A DNA stretch of 64,000 nucleotides. Source: Nomia melanderi (taxonomy: Eukaryota; Arthropoda; Insecta; Hymenoptera; Halictidae). The notes under the pieces are model-generated. The model did no database searches, was not told the origin of the DNA, and saw only the letters and a list, made by a program, of their open reading frames with translations. This document shows positions 1 through 12,969 of this stretch, piece after piece. Location: the NCBI RefSeq assembly GCF_051020985.1, contig NW_027475167.1, positions 1-64,000 on the forward strand, read 5' to 3'. Both the position numbers and the translations under genes were made by a program. How positions within the stretch are numbered: position 1 is the stretch's first letter; every line of letters starts with the position of its first letter.

Positions 1-2464
1 TTATATAGTTTTATATAGTTTTATATAGTTTTATATGGTTTTATAAAGTTTTATATAGTTTTTTATAGTTTTATATAGTTTCACATAGCTTTATATACGT
101 TTATATAGTTTTATCTAGTTTTATATAATTTTATATAGTGTTTATTGTTTTATATAGTTTTATGTAATTTTATATAGTTTTATGTAGTTTCATATACTTT
201 TATATAGTTTTATATAGTTTTATAAGGTTTTATGTAGTTTTATATTTTTTTATATAGTTTTATATAGGTTTATATATTTTTATATAGTTATATATAGTTC
301 TATATAGCTTTATATAGGTTTATATACTTTTATATAGTTTTATATATTTTTATATAGTTTTATATAGTTTTATATTGTTTTATATAGTTTTATGTACTTT
401 TATATAGTTTTACATAGTTTATATAGTTTTATATAGTTTTATATAGTTTTATATAGTTTTATATACTTTTATATAGTTTTATACAGTTCTATATAGCTTT
501 ATATAGGTTTATATACTTTTATATAGTTTTATATATTTTTATATAGTTTTATATAGTTTTATATAGTTTTATATAGTTTTATATAGTTTTATATATTTTT
601 ATATAGTTTTATATATTTCTATATAGCTTTATATAGGTTATATACTTTTATATAGTTTTATATATTTTTATATAGTTTTATATAGTTTTATATAGTATTA
701 TATAGTTTTATATAGTTTTATATAATTCTTTACAGTTTTATATATTTATGCATAGTTTTATATAGCTCTATATACCTTTATATAAGTTTATATACTTTTA
801 TATAGTTTTATTTAGTTTTGTATAGTTTTCTATAGTTTTCTATAGATTTATATAGTTTTATATAGTTTTATATAGTTTTATATAGTTTTATATATTTTTA
901 TATAGTTTTATATAGTTTTATATAGTTTTATATAGTTTTTTATAGTTTGTTATAGTTTTTTATAGTTTTACATAGTTTTATGTAGTTTAATGTAGTTTTT
1001 TATAGTTTTATATAGTTTTATATAGTTTCATATGATTTTATATAATTTTTCACAGTTTTAAATATTTATGCATAGTTTTATATAGTTTTATATAGTTTTA
1101 TATAGGTTTATATAGTTTTATATAGTTTTATATAGTTTTATATAGTTTTATATAGTTTTATGTAGTTATATGCAGTTTTATATAGTTTTATATAATTCTG
1201 CATTGTTTTATATAGTTTTATATAGTTTTATGAAGTTTTATATAGATTTATATACTTTTATATACTTTTATGTAGTTTTAAATAGTTTTATATAATTATG
1301 CATAGTTTTATATAGGTTTATATAGCTGTATATAGCGTTCTATAGTTTTATATAGTTTTATATAGTTGTATATAGTTTTATATAGCTTTATATAGGTTTA
1401 TATACTTTTATATAGTTTTATATAGTTTTATGCAGTTTTATATACTTTAAAATAGTTTTATACAGTCTTATACTCATTTATATTGTTTTTCATCGTTTTA
1501 TTTAGTTTTATATAGCTTTATATAGCTTTATATAGTTTTATATGGTTTTATGCAGATTTTTATAGTTTTTATTGTTTTATATAGTTTCATATAATTTTAT
1601 ACAGTTTTATATATTTATGCATAGTTTTATATAGCTCCATATACGTTAATATAAGTTTATATAGTTTTATATAGTTTGATATAGTTTTATACAGTTTTAT
1701 ATAGTTTTATGTACTTTTATATAGTTTTACATAGTTTCATACAGTTTTGTATAGTTTTATATAGCTTTATATAGGTTTATATAGTTTTATATAGTTTTAT
1801 ATAGTTTTATATAGTTTTATGTACGTTTATACAGTTTTCCATAGTTTCATATAGTTTTATATAGTTTTATATAATTTTTTACAGTTTTATATATTTATGC
1901 ATTGTTTTATATAGCTCTATATGCCTCTATATAAGTTTATATAGTTTTATATAGTTTTATATAGTTTTATATAGTTTTATATAGTTTTTTATAGTTTGGT
2001 ATAGTTTTTTATAGTTTTATATGGTTTTATATAGTTTAATGTAGTTTTTTATAGTTTTATATAGTTTTATATAGTTTTTTACAGTTTTAAATATTTATGC
2101 ATAGTTTTATATAGTTTTATATAGGTTTATATCGTTTTATATAGTTTTATATAGTTTTATATAGTTTTATATAGTTTTATATAGATTTATATAGTTTTAT
2201 ATAGTTTTATATGGTTTTATATAGTTTTATATAGTTATATGTAGTTTTATATAGTTTTATATAATTCTGCATTGTTTTATATAGTTTTATGTACTTTTAT
2301 ATAGTTTTACATAGTTTTATATAGGTTTATATGGTTTCATATAGTTTTTTACAGTTTTATATATTTATGCATAGTTTTATATAGTTTTATGTAGGTTTAT
2401 ATAGTTTTATATACGTTTAGATTGTTTTATACAGTTTTGTATAGTTTTATATAGCTCTATATAT
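1..2464 (+). repeat. AT array, distal section with frequent register slips
   Basis: This part has the same 10-bp unit as the rest of the array, but single-base gains and losses shift the register several times (for example near 125-145, 420, 640, 1,570 and 2,460). Variant units are mixed, including TATAGCTTTA, TATAGGTTTA, TATAGCTCTA and runs near TTTATGCATAG. The left edge of the window cuts the array, so its true start is not visible. Confidence 0.85.
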
Positions 2465-5400
2465 ATCTTTATATAAGTTTATATAGTTTTATATAGTTTT
2501 ATATAGTTTTCTATTGTTTTATATAGTTTTCTATAGTTTTATATAGTTTTATATATTTTTATATGGTTTTATATAGTTTTATATAGTTTTTTATAGTTTT
2601 ATATAGTTTCATATAGCTTTATATATGTTCATATAGTTTTATATAGTTTTATATAGTTTTATATAGTTTTATATAGTTTTATATAGTTTTATATAGTTTT
2701 ATATAGTTTTATATAGTTTTATATTGTTTTATATAGTTATATGTAGTTTTATATAGTTTTATATAATTCTGCATTGTTTTATATAGTTTTATATAGTTTT
2801 ATGTAGTTTTATATAGTTTTATATAGTTTTATATAATTTTTTACAGTTTCATATATTTATGCATAGTTTTGTATAGTTTTATATGGTTTTTTATAGTTTT
2901 ATATAGTTTTATATAGTTTAATGTAGTTTTTTATAGTTTTATATAGTGTTATATAGTTTCATATGGTTTTATATAGTTTTTTACAGTTTTAAATATTTAT
3001 GCATAGTTTTATATAGTTTTATATAGTTTTATATAGTTTTATATTGTTTTATATAGTTTTATATAGTTTTATATAGGTTTTTATAGTTTTATATAGTTTT
3101 ATATAGTTTCATACGGTTTTATATAGTTTTTTACAGTTTTAAATATTTATGCATAGTTTTATATAGTTTTATATTTTTTTTTATATGTTTATATAGTTTT
3201 ATATAGTTTCATATGGTTTTATATAGTTTTTTACAGTTTAAAATTTTTATGCATAGTTTTATATAGATTTATATAGGTTTATATAGTTTTATATAGTTTT
3301 ATATAGTTTTATATAGTTTTATATAGTTATATGTAGTTTTATATAGTTTTATATAATTCTGCATTGTTTTATATAGTTTTATATAGTTTTATATAGTTTT
3401 TTATAGTTTTATATAGTTTCATATAGCTTTATATATGTTCATATAGTTTTATATAGTTTTATGTAGTTTTATATAGTTTTATATAGTTTTATATAATTTT
3501 TTACAGTTTTATATATTTATGCATAGTTTTATATAGATCCATATACCTTTATATAAGTTTATATAGTTTTATATAGTTTTATATAGTTTTATATGGTTTT
3601 TTATAGTTTTATATAGTTTTATATAGTTTAATGTAGTTTTTTATAGTTTTATATAGTGTTATATAGTTTCATATGGTTTTATATAGTTTTTTACAGTTTT
3701 ATATATTTATGCATAGTTTTATATAGCTCTATATACCTTTATATAAGTTTTTATACTTTTATATAGTTTTATATAGTTTTGTATAGTTTTCTATAGTTTT
3801 CTATAGTTTTATATAGTTTTATATGGTTTTATATAGTTTTATATAGTTTTTTATAGTTTTATATAGTTTCATATAGCTTTATATATGTTTATATAGTTTT
3901 ATATAGTTTTATATAGTTTGATATAGTTTTTATAGTTTTATATGGTTTTATATAGTTTAATGTAGTTTTTTATAGTTTTATATAGTTTTATATAGTTTCA
4001 TATGATTTTATATAATTTTTAACAGTTTTAAATATTTATGCATAGTTTTATATAGTTTTATATAGTTTTATATAGGTTTATATAGTTTTATATAGTTTTA
4101 TATAGTTTTCTATAGTTTTATATAGTTTTATATAGTTATATGTAGTTTTATATAGTTTTATATAATTCTACATTGTTTTATATAGTTTTATATAGTTTTA
4201 TGTAGTTTTATATAGATTTATATAGTTTTATATAATTTTTTACAGTTTTATATATTTATGCATAGTTTTTATATAGCTCCATATAGGTTTATATAAGTTT
4301 ATATAGTTTTATATAGTTTGATATAGTTTTATACAGTTTTATATAGTTTTATAAAGTTTTATATAGTTTCATATAGTTTTATATAGTTTTATATGGTTTT
4401 ATATAGTTTTATATAGTCTTTTATATTTTTATATAGTTTTATATAGCTTTATATATGTTTACATTCTTTTATATAGTTTTATATAGTTTTATATAGTTTT
4501 ATATAGTTTTATGTACTTTTATATAGTTCTCCATAGTTTTATACAGTTTTATATAGTTTTTTATAGTTTGGTATAGTTTTTTATAGTTTTATATGGTTTT
4601 ATATAGTTTAATGTAGTTTTTTATAGTTTTATATAGGTTTTTATAGTTTTATATAGTTTTATATAGTTTCATATGGTTTTATATAGTTTTTTACAGTTTT
4701 AAATATTTATGCATAGTTTTATATAGTTTTATATAGTTTTTTATAGGTTTATATAGTTTTATATAGTTTCATATGGTTTTATATAGTTTTTTACAGTTTT
4801 AAATATTTATGCATAGTTTTATATAGATTTATATAGGTTTATATAGTTTTATATAGTTTTATATAGTTTTATATAGTTTTATATAGTTTTATATAGTTAT
4901 ATGTAGTTTTATATAGTTTTATGTAGTTTTATATAGTTTTATATAGTTTTATATAATTTTTTACAGTTTTATATATTTATGCATATTTTTATATAGCTCC
5001 ACATACCTTTATATAAGTTTATATAGTTTTATACAGTTTTATATAGTTTTATATCGTTTTATATAGTTTTATATAGTTTTATATAGTTTTATATAGTTTT
5101 ATATAGTTTTCTATAGTTTTATATAGTTTTATATATGTTTATATAGTTTTATATAGTTTTATATAGTTTTATATAGTTTTAAATAGTTTTATATAGTTTT
5201 ATATAGTTTTATATAGTTTTATATAGATTTTTAGAGTTTTATATAGTTTTATATAGTTTAATGTAGTTTTATATAGTTTTATATAGTTTTATGTAGTTAT
5301 ATGTAGTTTTATATAGTTTTATATAATTCTGCATTGTTTTATATAGTTTTATATAGTTTTATGTAGTTTTATATAGTTTTATATAGTTTTATATAATTTT

Positions 5401-7989
5401 TTACAGTTTTATATATTTATGCATATTTTTATATAGCTCCACATACCTTTATATAAGTTTATATAGTTTTATATAGTTTGATATAGTTTTATACAGTTTT
5501 ATATTGGTTTGTATCGTTTTATATAGTTTCATATAGTTTTATATAGTTTTATATAGTTTTATGTAGTTTTATATTGTGTTATATAGTTTTATGTACTTTT
5601 ATATAGTTTTACATAGTTTTATATAGTTTTATATAGGTTTATATGGTTTTATATAGTTTTTTACAGTTTTATATATTTATGCATAGTTTTATATAGTTTT
5701 ATATAGGTTTATATAGTTTTATATACGTTTAGATTGTTTTATACAGTTTTCTATAGTTTTATATAGCTTTATATAGGTTTATATAGTTTTATATAGTTTT
5801 ATATAGTTTTATATAGTCTTATATAGTTTTATGTACTTTTATATAGTTTTCCATAGCTTTATATTGCTTTATATAGTTTTATGTACTTTTATATAGTTTT
5901 CCATAGCTTTATGTAGTTTTATATAGTTTTATATAATTTTTTACAGTTTTATATATTTATGCATAGTTTTATATAGCTCTATATATCTTTATATAAGTTT
6001 ATATAGTTTTATATAGTTTTATATAGTTTTATATAGTTTTCTATAGTTTTATATAGTGTTTTATAGTTTTATATAGTTTGATATAGTTTAATGTAGTTTT
6101 TTATAGTTTTATATAGTTTTATATAGTTTCATATGGTTTTATGTAGTTTTTTACAGTTTTAAATATTTATGCATAGTTTTATATAGTTTTATATAGGTTT
6201 ATATAGTTTTATATAGTTTTATATAGTTTTATATAGTTTTATATAGTTTTATATAGTTTTATATAGTTATATGTAGTTTTATATAGTTTTATATAATTCT
6301 GCATTGTTTTATATAGTTTTATATAGTTTTATGTAGTTTTATATAGTTTTATATAGTTTTATATAGTTTTATATAGTTTTTTATAGTGTTATATAGTTTT
6401 ATATAGTTTAATGTAGTTTTTTATAGGTTTATATAGTTTTATATAGTTTCATATGGTTTTATATAGTTTTTTACAGTTTTAAATATTTATGCATAGTTTT
6501 ATATGGTTTTATATAGGTTTATATAGTTTTATATAGTTTTATATAGTTTTATATAGTTTTATATAGTTATATGTAGTTTTATATAGTTTTATATAATTCT
6601 GCATTGTTTTATATAGTTTTATATAGTTTCATATAGCTTTATATATGTTCATATAGTTTTATATAGTTTTATATAGTTTTATATAGTTTTATATAGTTTT
6701 ATATAGTTTTATATAGTTTTATATAGTTTCATATGGCTTTATATAGTTTTTTACAGTTTTAAATATTTATGCATAGTTTTATATAGTTTTATATAGGTTT
6801 ATATAGTTTTATATAGTTTTATATAGTTTTATATAGTTTTATATAGTTTTATATAGTTTTATATAGTTTTATATAGTTATATGTAGTTTTATATAGTTTT
6901 ATATAATTCTGCATTGTTTTATATAGTTTTATGTAGTTTTATATAGTTTTATATAGTTTTATATAATTTTTTACAGTTTTATATATTTATGCATAGTTTT
7001 ATATAGATCCATATACCTTTATATAAGTTTATATAGTTTTATATAGTTTTATATAGTTTTATATAGTTTTATATAGTTTTTTATAGTTTTATATAGTTTT
7101 ATATAGTTTAATGTAGTTTTTTATAGTTTTTAATAGTTTTATATAGTTTTATATAGTTTCATATGGTTTTATATAGTTTTTTACAGTTTTAAATATTTAT
7201 GCATAGTTTTATATAGTTTTATATAGGTTTATATAGTTTTATATAGTTTTATATAGTTTTATATAGTTTTATATAGTTTTATATAGTTATATCTAGTTTT
7301 ATATAGTTTTATATAATTCTGCATTGTTTTATATAGTTTTATATAGTTTTATATAGTTATATGTAGTTTTATATAGTTTTATATAATTCTGCATTGTTTT
7401 ATATAGTTTTATATAGTTTTATGTAGTTTTATATAGTTTTATATAGTTTTATATAGTTTTCTATAATTCTGCATTGTTTTATATAGTTTTATATAGTTTT
7501 ATGTAGTTTTATATAGTTTTATATAGTTTTATATAATTTTTTACAGTTTTATATATTTATGCATATTTTTATATAGCTCCACATACCTTTATATAAGTTT
7601 ATATAGTTTTATATAGTTTGATATAGTTTTATACAGTTTTATATAGTTTTATATCGTTTTATATAGTTTCATATAGTTTTATATAGTTTTATATAGTTTT
7701 ATGTAGTTTTATATTGTGTTATATAGTTTTATGTACTTTTATATAGTTTTACATAGTTTTATATAGTTTTATATAGGTTTATATTGTTTTATATAGTTTT
7801 TTACAGTTTTATATATTTATGCATAGTTTTATATAGTTTTATATAGGTTAAAATAGTTTTATATACGTTTAGATTGTTTCATACAGTTTTGTATAGTTTT
7901 ATATAGCTTTATATATGTTTATATAGTTTTATATAGTTTTATATAGTTTTATATAGTTTTATATAGTTTTATGTACTTTTATATAGTTT
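2465..7989 (+). repeat. AT array, register-locked core
   Basis: The 10-bp register holds from about 2,465 to 3,924, loses one base near 3,925, regains it near 4,266 and is then unbroken to about 7,989. In the locked part, differences between units are substitutions only, and length changes are whole 10-bp steps. This means roughly 370 consecutive units without an off-phase indel between 4,267 and 7,989. The pattern can come from unequal exchange or slippage in whole units, with or without selection for helical phasing. Confidence 0.88.
6120..7480 (+). repeat. Composite higher-order units inside the AT array
   Basis: Two variant blocks alternate here. Block 1 (TTTCATATGG, then TTACAGTTTTAAATATTTAT, then GCATAG) has its TTACAG at about 6,151, 6,471, 6,751 and 7,181. 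Block 2 (ATAATTCTGCATTG, preceded by ATAGTTATATGTAG) starts at about 6,291, 6,591, 6,901, 7,311 and 7,381. The blocks pair at 120-150 bp, and successive pairs are 280-430 bp apart, always in multiples of 10. They form composite units with a variable number of plain 10-mers between fixed markers. Similar pairs occur around 2,761-3,351 and 4,691-5,321. Confidence 0.75.
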
Positions 7990-10290
7990 CCATAGTTTTA
8001 TATAGTTTTATATAGTTTTATATAATTTTTTACAGTTTTATATATTTATGCATAGTTTTATATAGCTCTATATATCTTTATATAAGTTTATATAGTTTTA
8101 TATAGTTTTATATAGTTTTCTATAGTTTTCTATAGTTTTATATAGTTTTATATATTTTTATATGGTTTTATATAGTTTCATATAGTTTTTTATAGTTTTA
8201 TATGGTTTCATATAGCTTTATATATGTTCATATAGTTTTATATAGTTTTATATAATTTTATATAGTTTTTTATAGTTTTATATAGTTTGATATAGTTTAA
8301 TGTAGTTTTTTATAGTTTTATATAGTTTTATATACTTTCATATGGTTTTATATAGTTTTTTACAGTTTTACATATTTATGCATAGTTTTATATAGTTTTA
8401 TATAGGTTTATATAGTTTTATATAGTTTTATATAGTTTTATATAGTTTTTATAGTTTTATATAGTTATATGTAGTTTTATATAGTTTTATATAATTCTGC
8501 ATTGTTTTATATAGTTTTATATAGTTTTATGTAGTTTTATATAGTTTTATATAGTTTTATATAATTTTTTACAGTTTTATATATTTATGCATATTTTTAT
8601 ATAGCTCCACATACCTTTTTATAAGTTTATATAGTTTTATATTGTTTGATATAGTTTTATACTGTTTTATATAGTTTTATATCGTTTTATATAGTTTCAT
8701 ATAGTTTTATATAGTTTTATATAGTTTTATGTAGTTTTATATTGTGTTATATAGTTTTATGTACTTTTATATAGTTTTAAATAGTTTTATATAGTTTTAT
8801 ATAGGTTTATATGGTTTTATATAGATTTTTACAGTTTTATATATTTATGCATAGTTTTATATAGTTTTATATAGGTTTATATAGTTTTACATACGTTTAG
8901 ATTGTTTTATACAGTTTTGTATAGTTTTATATAGCTTTATATAGGTTTATATAGTTTTATATAGTTTTATATAGTTTCATATGGTTTTATATAGTTTTTT
9001 ACAGTTTTAAATATTTATTCATAGTTTTATATAGTTTTATATAGTTTTATATAGTTTTATATAGTTTTATATAGTTTTATATAGTTTTTTATAGTTTTAT
9101 ATAGTTTGATATAGTTTAATGTAGTTTTTTATAGTTTTATATAGTTATATCTAGTTTTATATAGTTTTATATAATTCTGTATTATTTTATATAGTTTTAT
9201 ATAGTTTTATAAAGTTATATGTAGTTTTATATAGTTTTATATAATTCTGCATTGTTTTATATAGTTTTATATAGTTTTATGTAGTTTTATATAGTTTTAT
9301 ATAGTTTTATATAATTTTTTACAGATTTATATATTTATGCATATTTTTATATAGCTCCACGTACCTTTATATAAGTTTATATAGTTTGATATAGTTTGAT
9401 ATAGTTTGATATAGTTTTATACAGTTTTATATAGTTTTATAAAGTTTTATATAGTTTCATATAGTTTTTTCTACTTTTATATAGTTTTATATAGTTTTAT
9501 AAGGTTTTATGTAGTTTTATATTTTTTTATATAGTTTTATATAAGTTTATATATTTTTATATAGTTTTATATAGTTCTATATAGCTTTATATAGGTTTAT
9601 ATACTTTTATATAGTTTTATATAGTTTTATATAGTTTTATATAATTTTATATAGTTTTTTATAGTTTTATATAGTTTTATATAGTTTAATGTAGTTTTTT
9701 ATAGGTTTATATAGTTTTATATAGTTTCATATGGTTTTATATAGTTTTTTACAGTTTTAAATATTTATGCATAGTTTTATATAGTTTTATATAGTTTTAT
9801 ATAGATTTATATAGTTTTATATAGTTATATGTAGTTTTATATAGTTTTATATAATTCTGCATTGTTTTATATAGTTTTATATAGTTTTATATAGTTTTAT
9901 ATAATTTTTTACAGTTTTATATATCTATGCATATTTTTATATAGCTCCACATACCTTTATATAAGTTTATATAGTTTTATATAGTTTTATATAGTTTTAT
10001 ATAGTTTTATATAGTTTTATATAGTTTTATATAGTTTTATATAGTTTTATATAGTTTTATATAGTTTTATATAGTTTTATATAGTTTTTTATAGTTTTAT
10101 ATAGTTTGATATAGTTTAATGTAGTTTTTTATAGTTTTATATAGTTTTATATAGTTTCATATGGTTTTATATAGTTTTTTACAGTTTTAAATATTTATGC
10201 ATAGTTTTATATAGTTTTATATAGATTTATATAGTTTTATATAGTTTTATATAGTTTTAAATAGTTTTATTTAGTTTTATATAGTTATAT
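7990..10290 (+). repeat. AT array, proximal section in shifted register
   Basis: Single-base losses near 7,990 and 8,446 move the register. After about 8,450 it is again stable to about 10,290. The section repeats the TATGCATA and CTGCATTG variant blocks seen upstream (for example near 8,050, 8,370, 8,500, 8,590, 8,845, 9,250, 9,770 and 9,860). Confidence 0.8.
9971..10086 (+). repeat. Perfect run of the 10-bp unit
   Basis: About 11-12 consecutive units are identical to the consensus with no substitution. It is among the longest pure runs in the window; shorter pure runs occur near 2,640-2,720, 6,660-6,725 and 6,800-6,880. Pure runs inside an otherwise varied array suggest recent local expansion, or could be affected by read-level error in assembly. 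Confidence 0.85.
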
Positions 10291-10889
10291 GTAGTTATAT
10301 ATTTTTATATAATTCTGCATTGTTTTATACTGTTTTCTATAGCTTTATATAGCCTTATACAGGTTTATATAGTTTTATATAGTTTTATATAGTTTTGTAT
10401 ATTTTTATATAGTTTTATATAGGTTAATATAGTATTATATAGTTTTATATAGTTTTATTAGTTTTATATAGTATTATATAGTTTTAAATAGTCTTATACA
10501 GTTTTATATAGTTTTATATAGTTTTATATAGTTTCATATAGTTTTATATAGTTTTATATAGTTTTATACAGTCTTATTAGTTTTATATAGTTTTATATAG
10601 TTCTATATAGTTTTATATTGTTTTATACGGTCTTATATAGATTTATATAGTTTCATTAGTTTTATATGGTTTTATATAGTTTTATATAGTTTTATATAGT
10701 TTTATACAGTCTATTTAGTTTTATATAGATTTATATAGTTCTATATTTTTTCATACAGTTTTATTAGTTTTACATAGCTTTATATAGTTTTATATAGTTT
10801 TATTAGTTTCCTACAGTTTTATTAGTTTTATATAGGTATATACAGTTTTATATAGTTTTATATAGTTTTATATAGTTTTATATAATTTT
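10291..10889 (+). repeat. Degenerate edge of the AT array
   Basis: Toward the junction the units become irregular. TTTTATTAG (one base short) alternates with TTTTATATAG, and odd units such as TTTTATACAGTC and CTACAGTTTTATTAG appear. The register is lost every few units. Loss of order at an array edge is the usual outcome when unequal exchange homogenises the interior better than the margin. A few clean 10-mers return at about 10,850-10,884 just before the junction. Confidence 0.85.
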
Positions 10890-10907
10890 GAGTAGTTCTA
10901 CTCTAGA
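10890..10907. other. Inter-satellite junction with short inverted repeat
   Basis: The last recognisable 10-bp unit ends near 10,884 and the 175-bp satellite is recognisable from about 10,905-10,911 (GACAGGGAAA). Between them is a short sequence belonging to neither repeat. It contains a perfect 6-bp inverted repeat, GAGTAG (10,890-10,895) and CTACTC (10,898-10,903), with a 2-base spacer, overlapping the palindrome TCTAGA (10,902-10,907). It may be chance, or a trace of the rearrangement that joined the arrays. Confidence 0.7.
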
Positions 10908-11249
10908 CAGGGAAATATCCAATATATATCTGGTGATATCTCGGGTGCTATTAGAGATAACGCAATAAATCAAAGTGAATTGTCTGCAGGAGGCCCTGGC
11001 GCATGAATCTATGCAGCGGGAACGGCCTTGGACCACCAGGGGCCGAGAAAACCACCGACTCATGGTGCCGGACACTCAGGGACAGGGAAAAATCCATCAT
11101 ATATCTGGTGATATCTCGGGTGCAATTATAGATATCGCAACAAATCAAAGTGCATTGCCTGTAGGAGGCCCTGACGCATGAATATGTGCAGCGGCAACGA
11201 CCTCGGACTACCAGGGGCTGAGAAAACCACCGACTAATGGGGCCGGACA

Positions 11250-11950
11250 CTCAGGGTTAGGGTAAAATCCATTATATATCTGGTGATATTTCGGGTGCTA
11301 TTAGAGATGGCGCAATAAACCAGAGTGCATTGTCTGCAGGAGGTCCTGCCGCATGAATCTGTGCAGCGGGAACAACCCCGGACCACCAGGAGCCGAGAAT
11401 ACCACCGACTCATTGGGCCGGACACTCAAGGACAGGGAAAAATCCATTATATATCTGGTGATATCTCGGGTGCTATTAGAGACAGCGCGATAAACCAGAG
11501 TGCATTGTCTGCAGGAGGCCCTGGCGCATGAATCTGTGTAGCGGGAACGCCCTCGGACCACGAGGGGCCGAGAAAACCACCGTCTCATGGGGCCGGACAC
11601 TCAGGGTCAGGGTAAAATCCATTATATATCTGGTGATATTTCGGGTGCTATTAGAGATGGCGCAATAAACCGATGTGCATTGTCTGCAGGAGGTCCTGCC
11701 GCATGAATCTGTGCAGCGGGAACAACCCCGGACCACCAGGAGACGAGAATACCACCGACTCATTGGGCCGGACACTCAAGGACAGGGAAAAATCCATTAT
11801 ATATCTGGTGATATCTCGGGTGCTATTAGAGACAGCGCGATAAACCAGAGTGCATTGTCTGCAGGAGGCCCTGGCGCATGAATCTGTGTAGCGGGAACGC
11901 CCTCGGACCACGAGGGTCCGAGAAAACCACCGTCTCATGGGGCCGGACAC
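11250..11950 (+). repeat. Two-monomer (350-bp) higher-order repeat
   Basis: Adjacent 350-bp blocks are almost identical (about 11,250-11,600 and 11,600-11,950). Shared private marks include GGTAAAATCCATTATATATC, GAGATGGCGCAATAAACC, AGGTCCTGCCGCATG and AACAACCCCGGACC. Differences are few, for example CAGAGTG versus CGATGTG and GGAGCCGAG versus GGAGACGAG. It is the simplest local duplication in the window and sits close to the array edge. Confidence 0.85.
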
Positions 11951-12969
11951 TCAGGGTCAGGGGAAAATCCAATATATATCTGGTGATATCTCGGGTGCTA
12001 TTAGAGATAGCGCAATAAACCAGAGTGAATTATCTGCAGGAGGCTCTGGCGCATGAATCTGTGCAGCGGGAACGACCTCGGACCATCAGGGGCCGAGAAA
12101 ACCGCCGTCTCATGGGGCCGGACACTCAGGGACAGGGAAAAATCAAATATATATCTGGTGATATCTCGGGTGCTATTACAGATAGCGCAATAAATCAAAG
12201 TGCATTGTCTGTGGGACGCCCTGACGCATGAATCTAGGCAGCGGGAACGACCTCGGACCACCAGGGGCCGTGAAAACCACAGTCTCATGGGGCCGGACAC
12301 TCAGGGTCAGGGAAAAATCCAATATATATCTGGTGATATCCCCGGTGTTATTAGAGATACCGCAATAAACCAAAGTGAATTATCTGCAGGGGGCCCTGGC
12401 GCATGAATCTGTGCAGCGGGAACGACCTCGGACCACCAAGGGCCGAGAAAGCCACCGACTCATGGGGCCGGACACTCAGGAACAGGGAAAAATATAGCAT
12501 AAATCTGGTGATATCTCGGGTGCTATTATAGATAGCGCAATAAACCAAAGTGCATTGTCTGCAGGAGGCCCTGGCGCATGAATCTGTGCAGCAGCAACGA
12601 CCTCGGACCACCAGGAGCCGAGAAAACCACCGACTCATGGGGCCGGACACTCACTGTCTGGGAAAAATCCTATATATAGCTGGTGATATCTCGGGTGCTA
12701 TTATAGATAGCGCAATGAACCAAAGCGCATTGTCTGCAGGAGGACCTCGCGCATGAATCTGTGCAGCAAGAACGACCTCGGACCACCAGGGGCCGAGAAA
12801 GCCACCGACACATGGGGCCGGACACTCAGGGTCAGGGAAAAATCCGATATATATCTGGTGATATCTCGGGTGCTATTAGAGATAGCGCAATAAGCCATAG
12901 TGAATTATCTGCAGGAGGCACTGGCACATGAATCTGTGTGCGGGAACGACCTCGGACCACCAGGGGCCG

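Larger units (their letters stand above)
1..10889 (+). repeat. AT-rich 10-bp tandem repeat array (TTTTATATAG)
   Basis: The whole stretch is built from one 10-bp unit, TTTTATATAG, in a single orientation, giving roughly a thousand copies. The unit has six T, three A, one G and no C on the plus strand, so base skew is extreme. Common variants change one or two bases, for example TTTTATGTAG, TTTCATATGG, TTTTTTATAG, GTTTATATAG and TTTTATACAG. There is no open frame of note and no interspersed element. Each unit places a run of T and a TATA step about one helical turn from the next, an arrangement known to favour DNA curvature and fixed rotational setting on nucleosomes. Function is unknown; structural heterochromatin is the simplest reading. 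It is not a recognised named satellite to me. Confidence 0.97.

Noticed and set aside
1..10889. Individual promoters at each TATA motif.
   Set aside because: The motif is the repeat unit itself, there is no gene downstream, and no initiator or other element can be supported. It is kept only as an array-level finding.
1..10889. Telomeric or subtelomeric repeat.
   Set aside because: The 10-bp unit is TTTTATATAG, without the G-rich strand of known telomere repeats, and no TTAGGG-like variants were seen.
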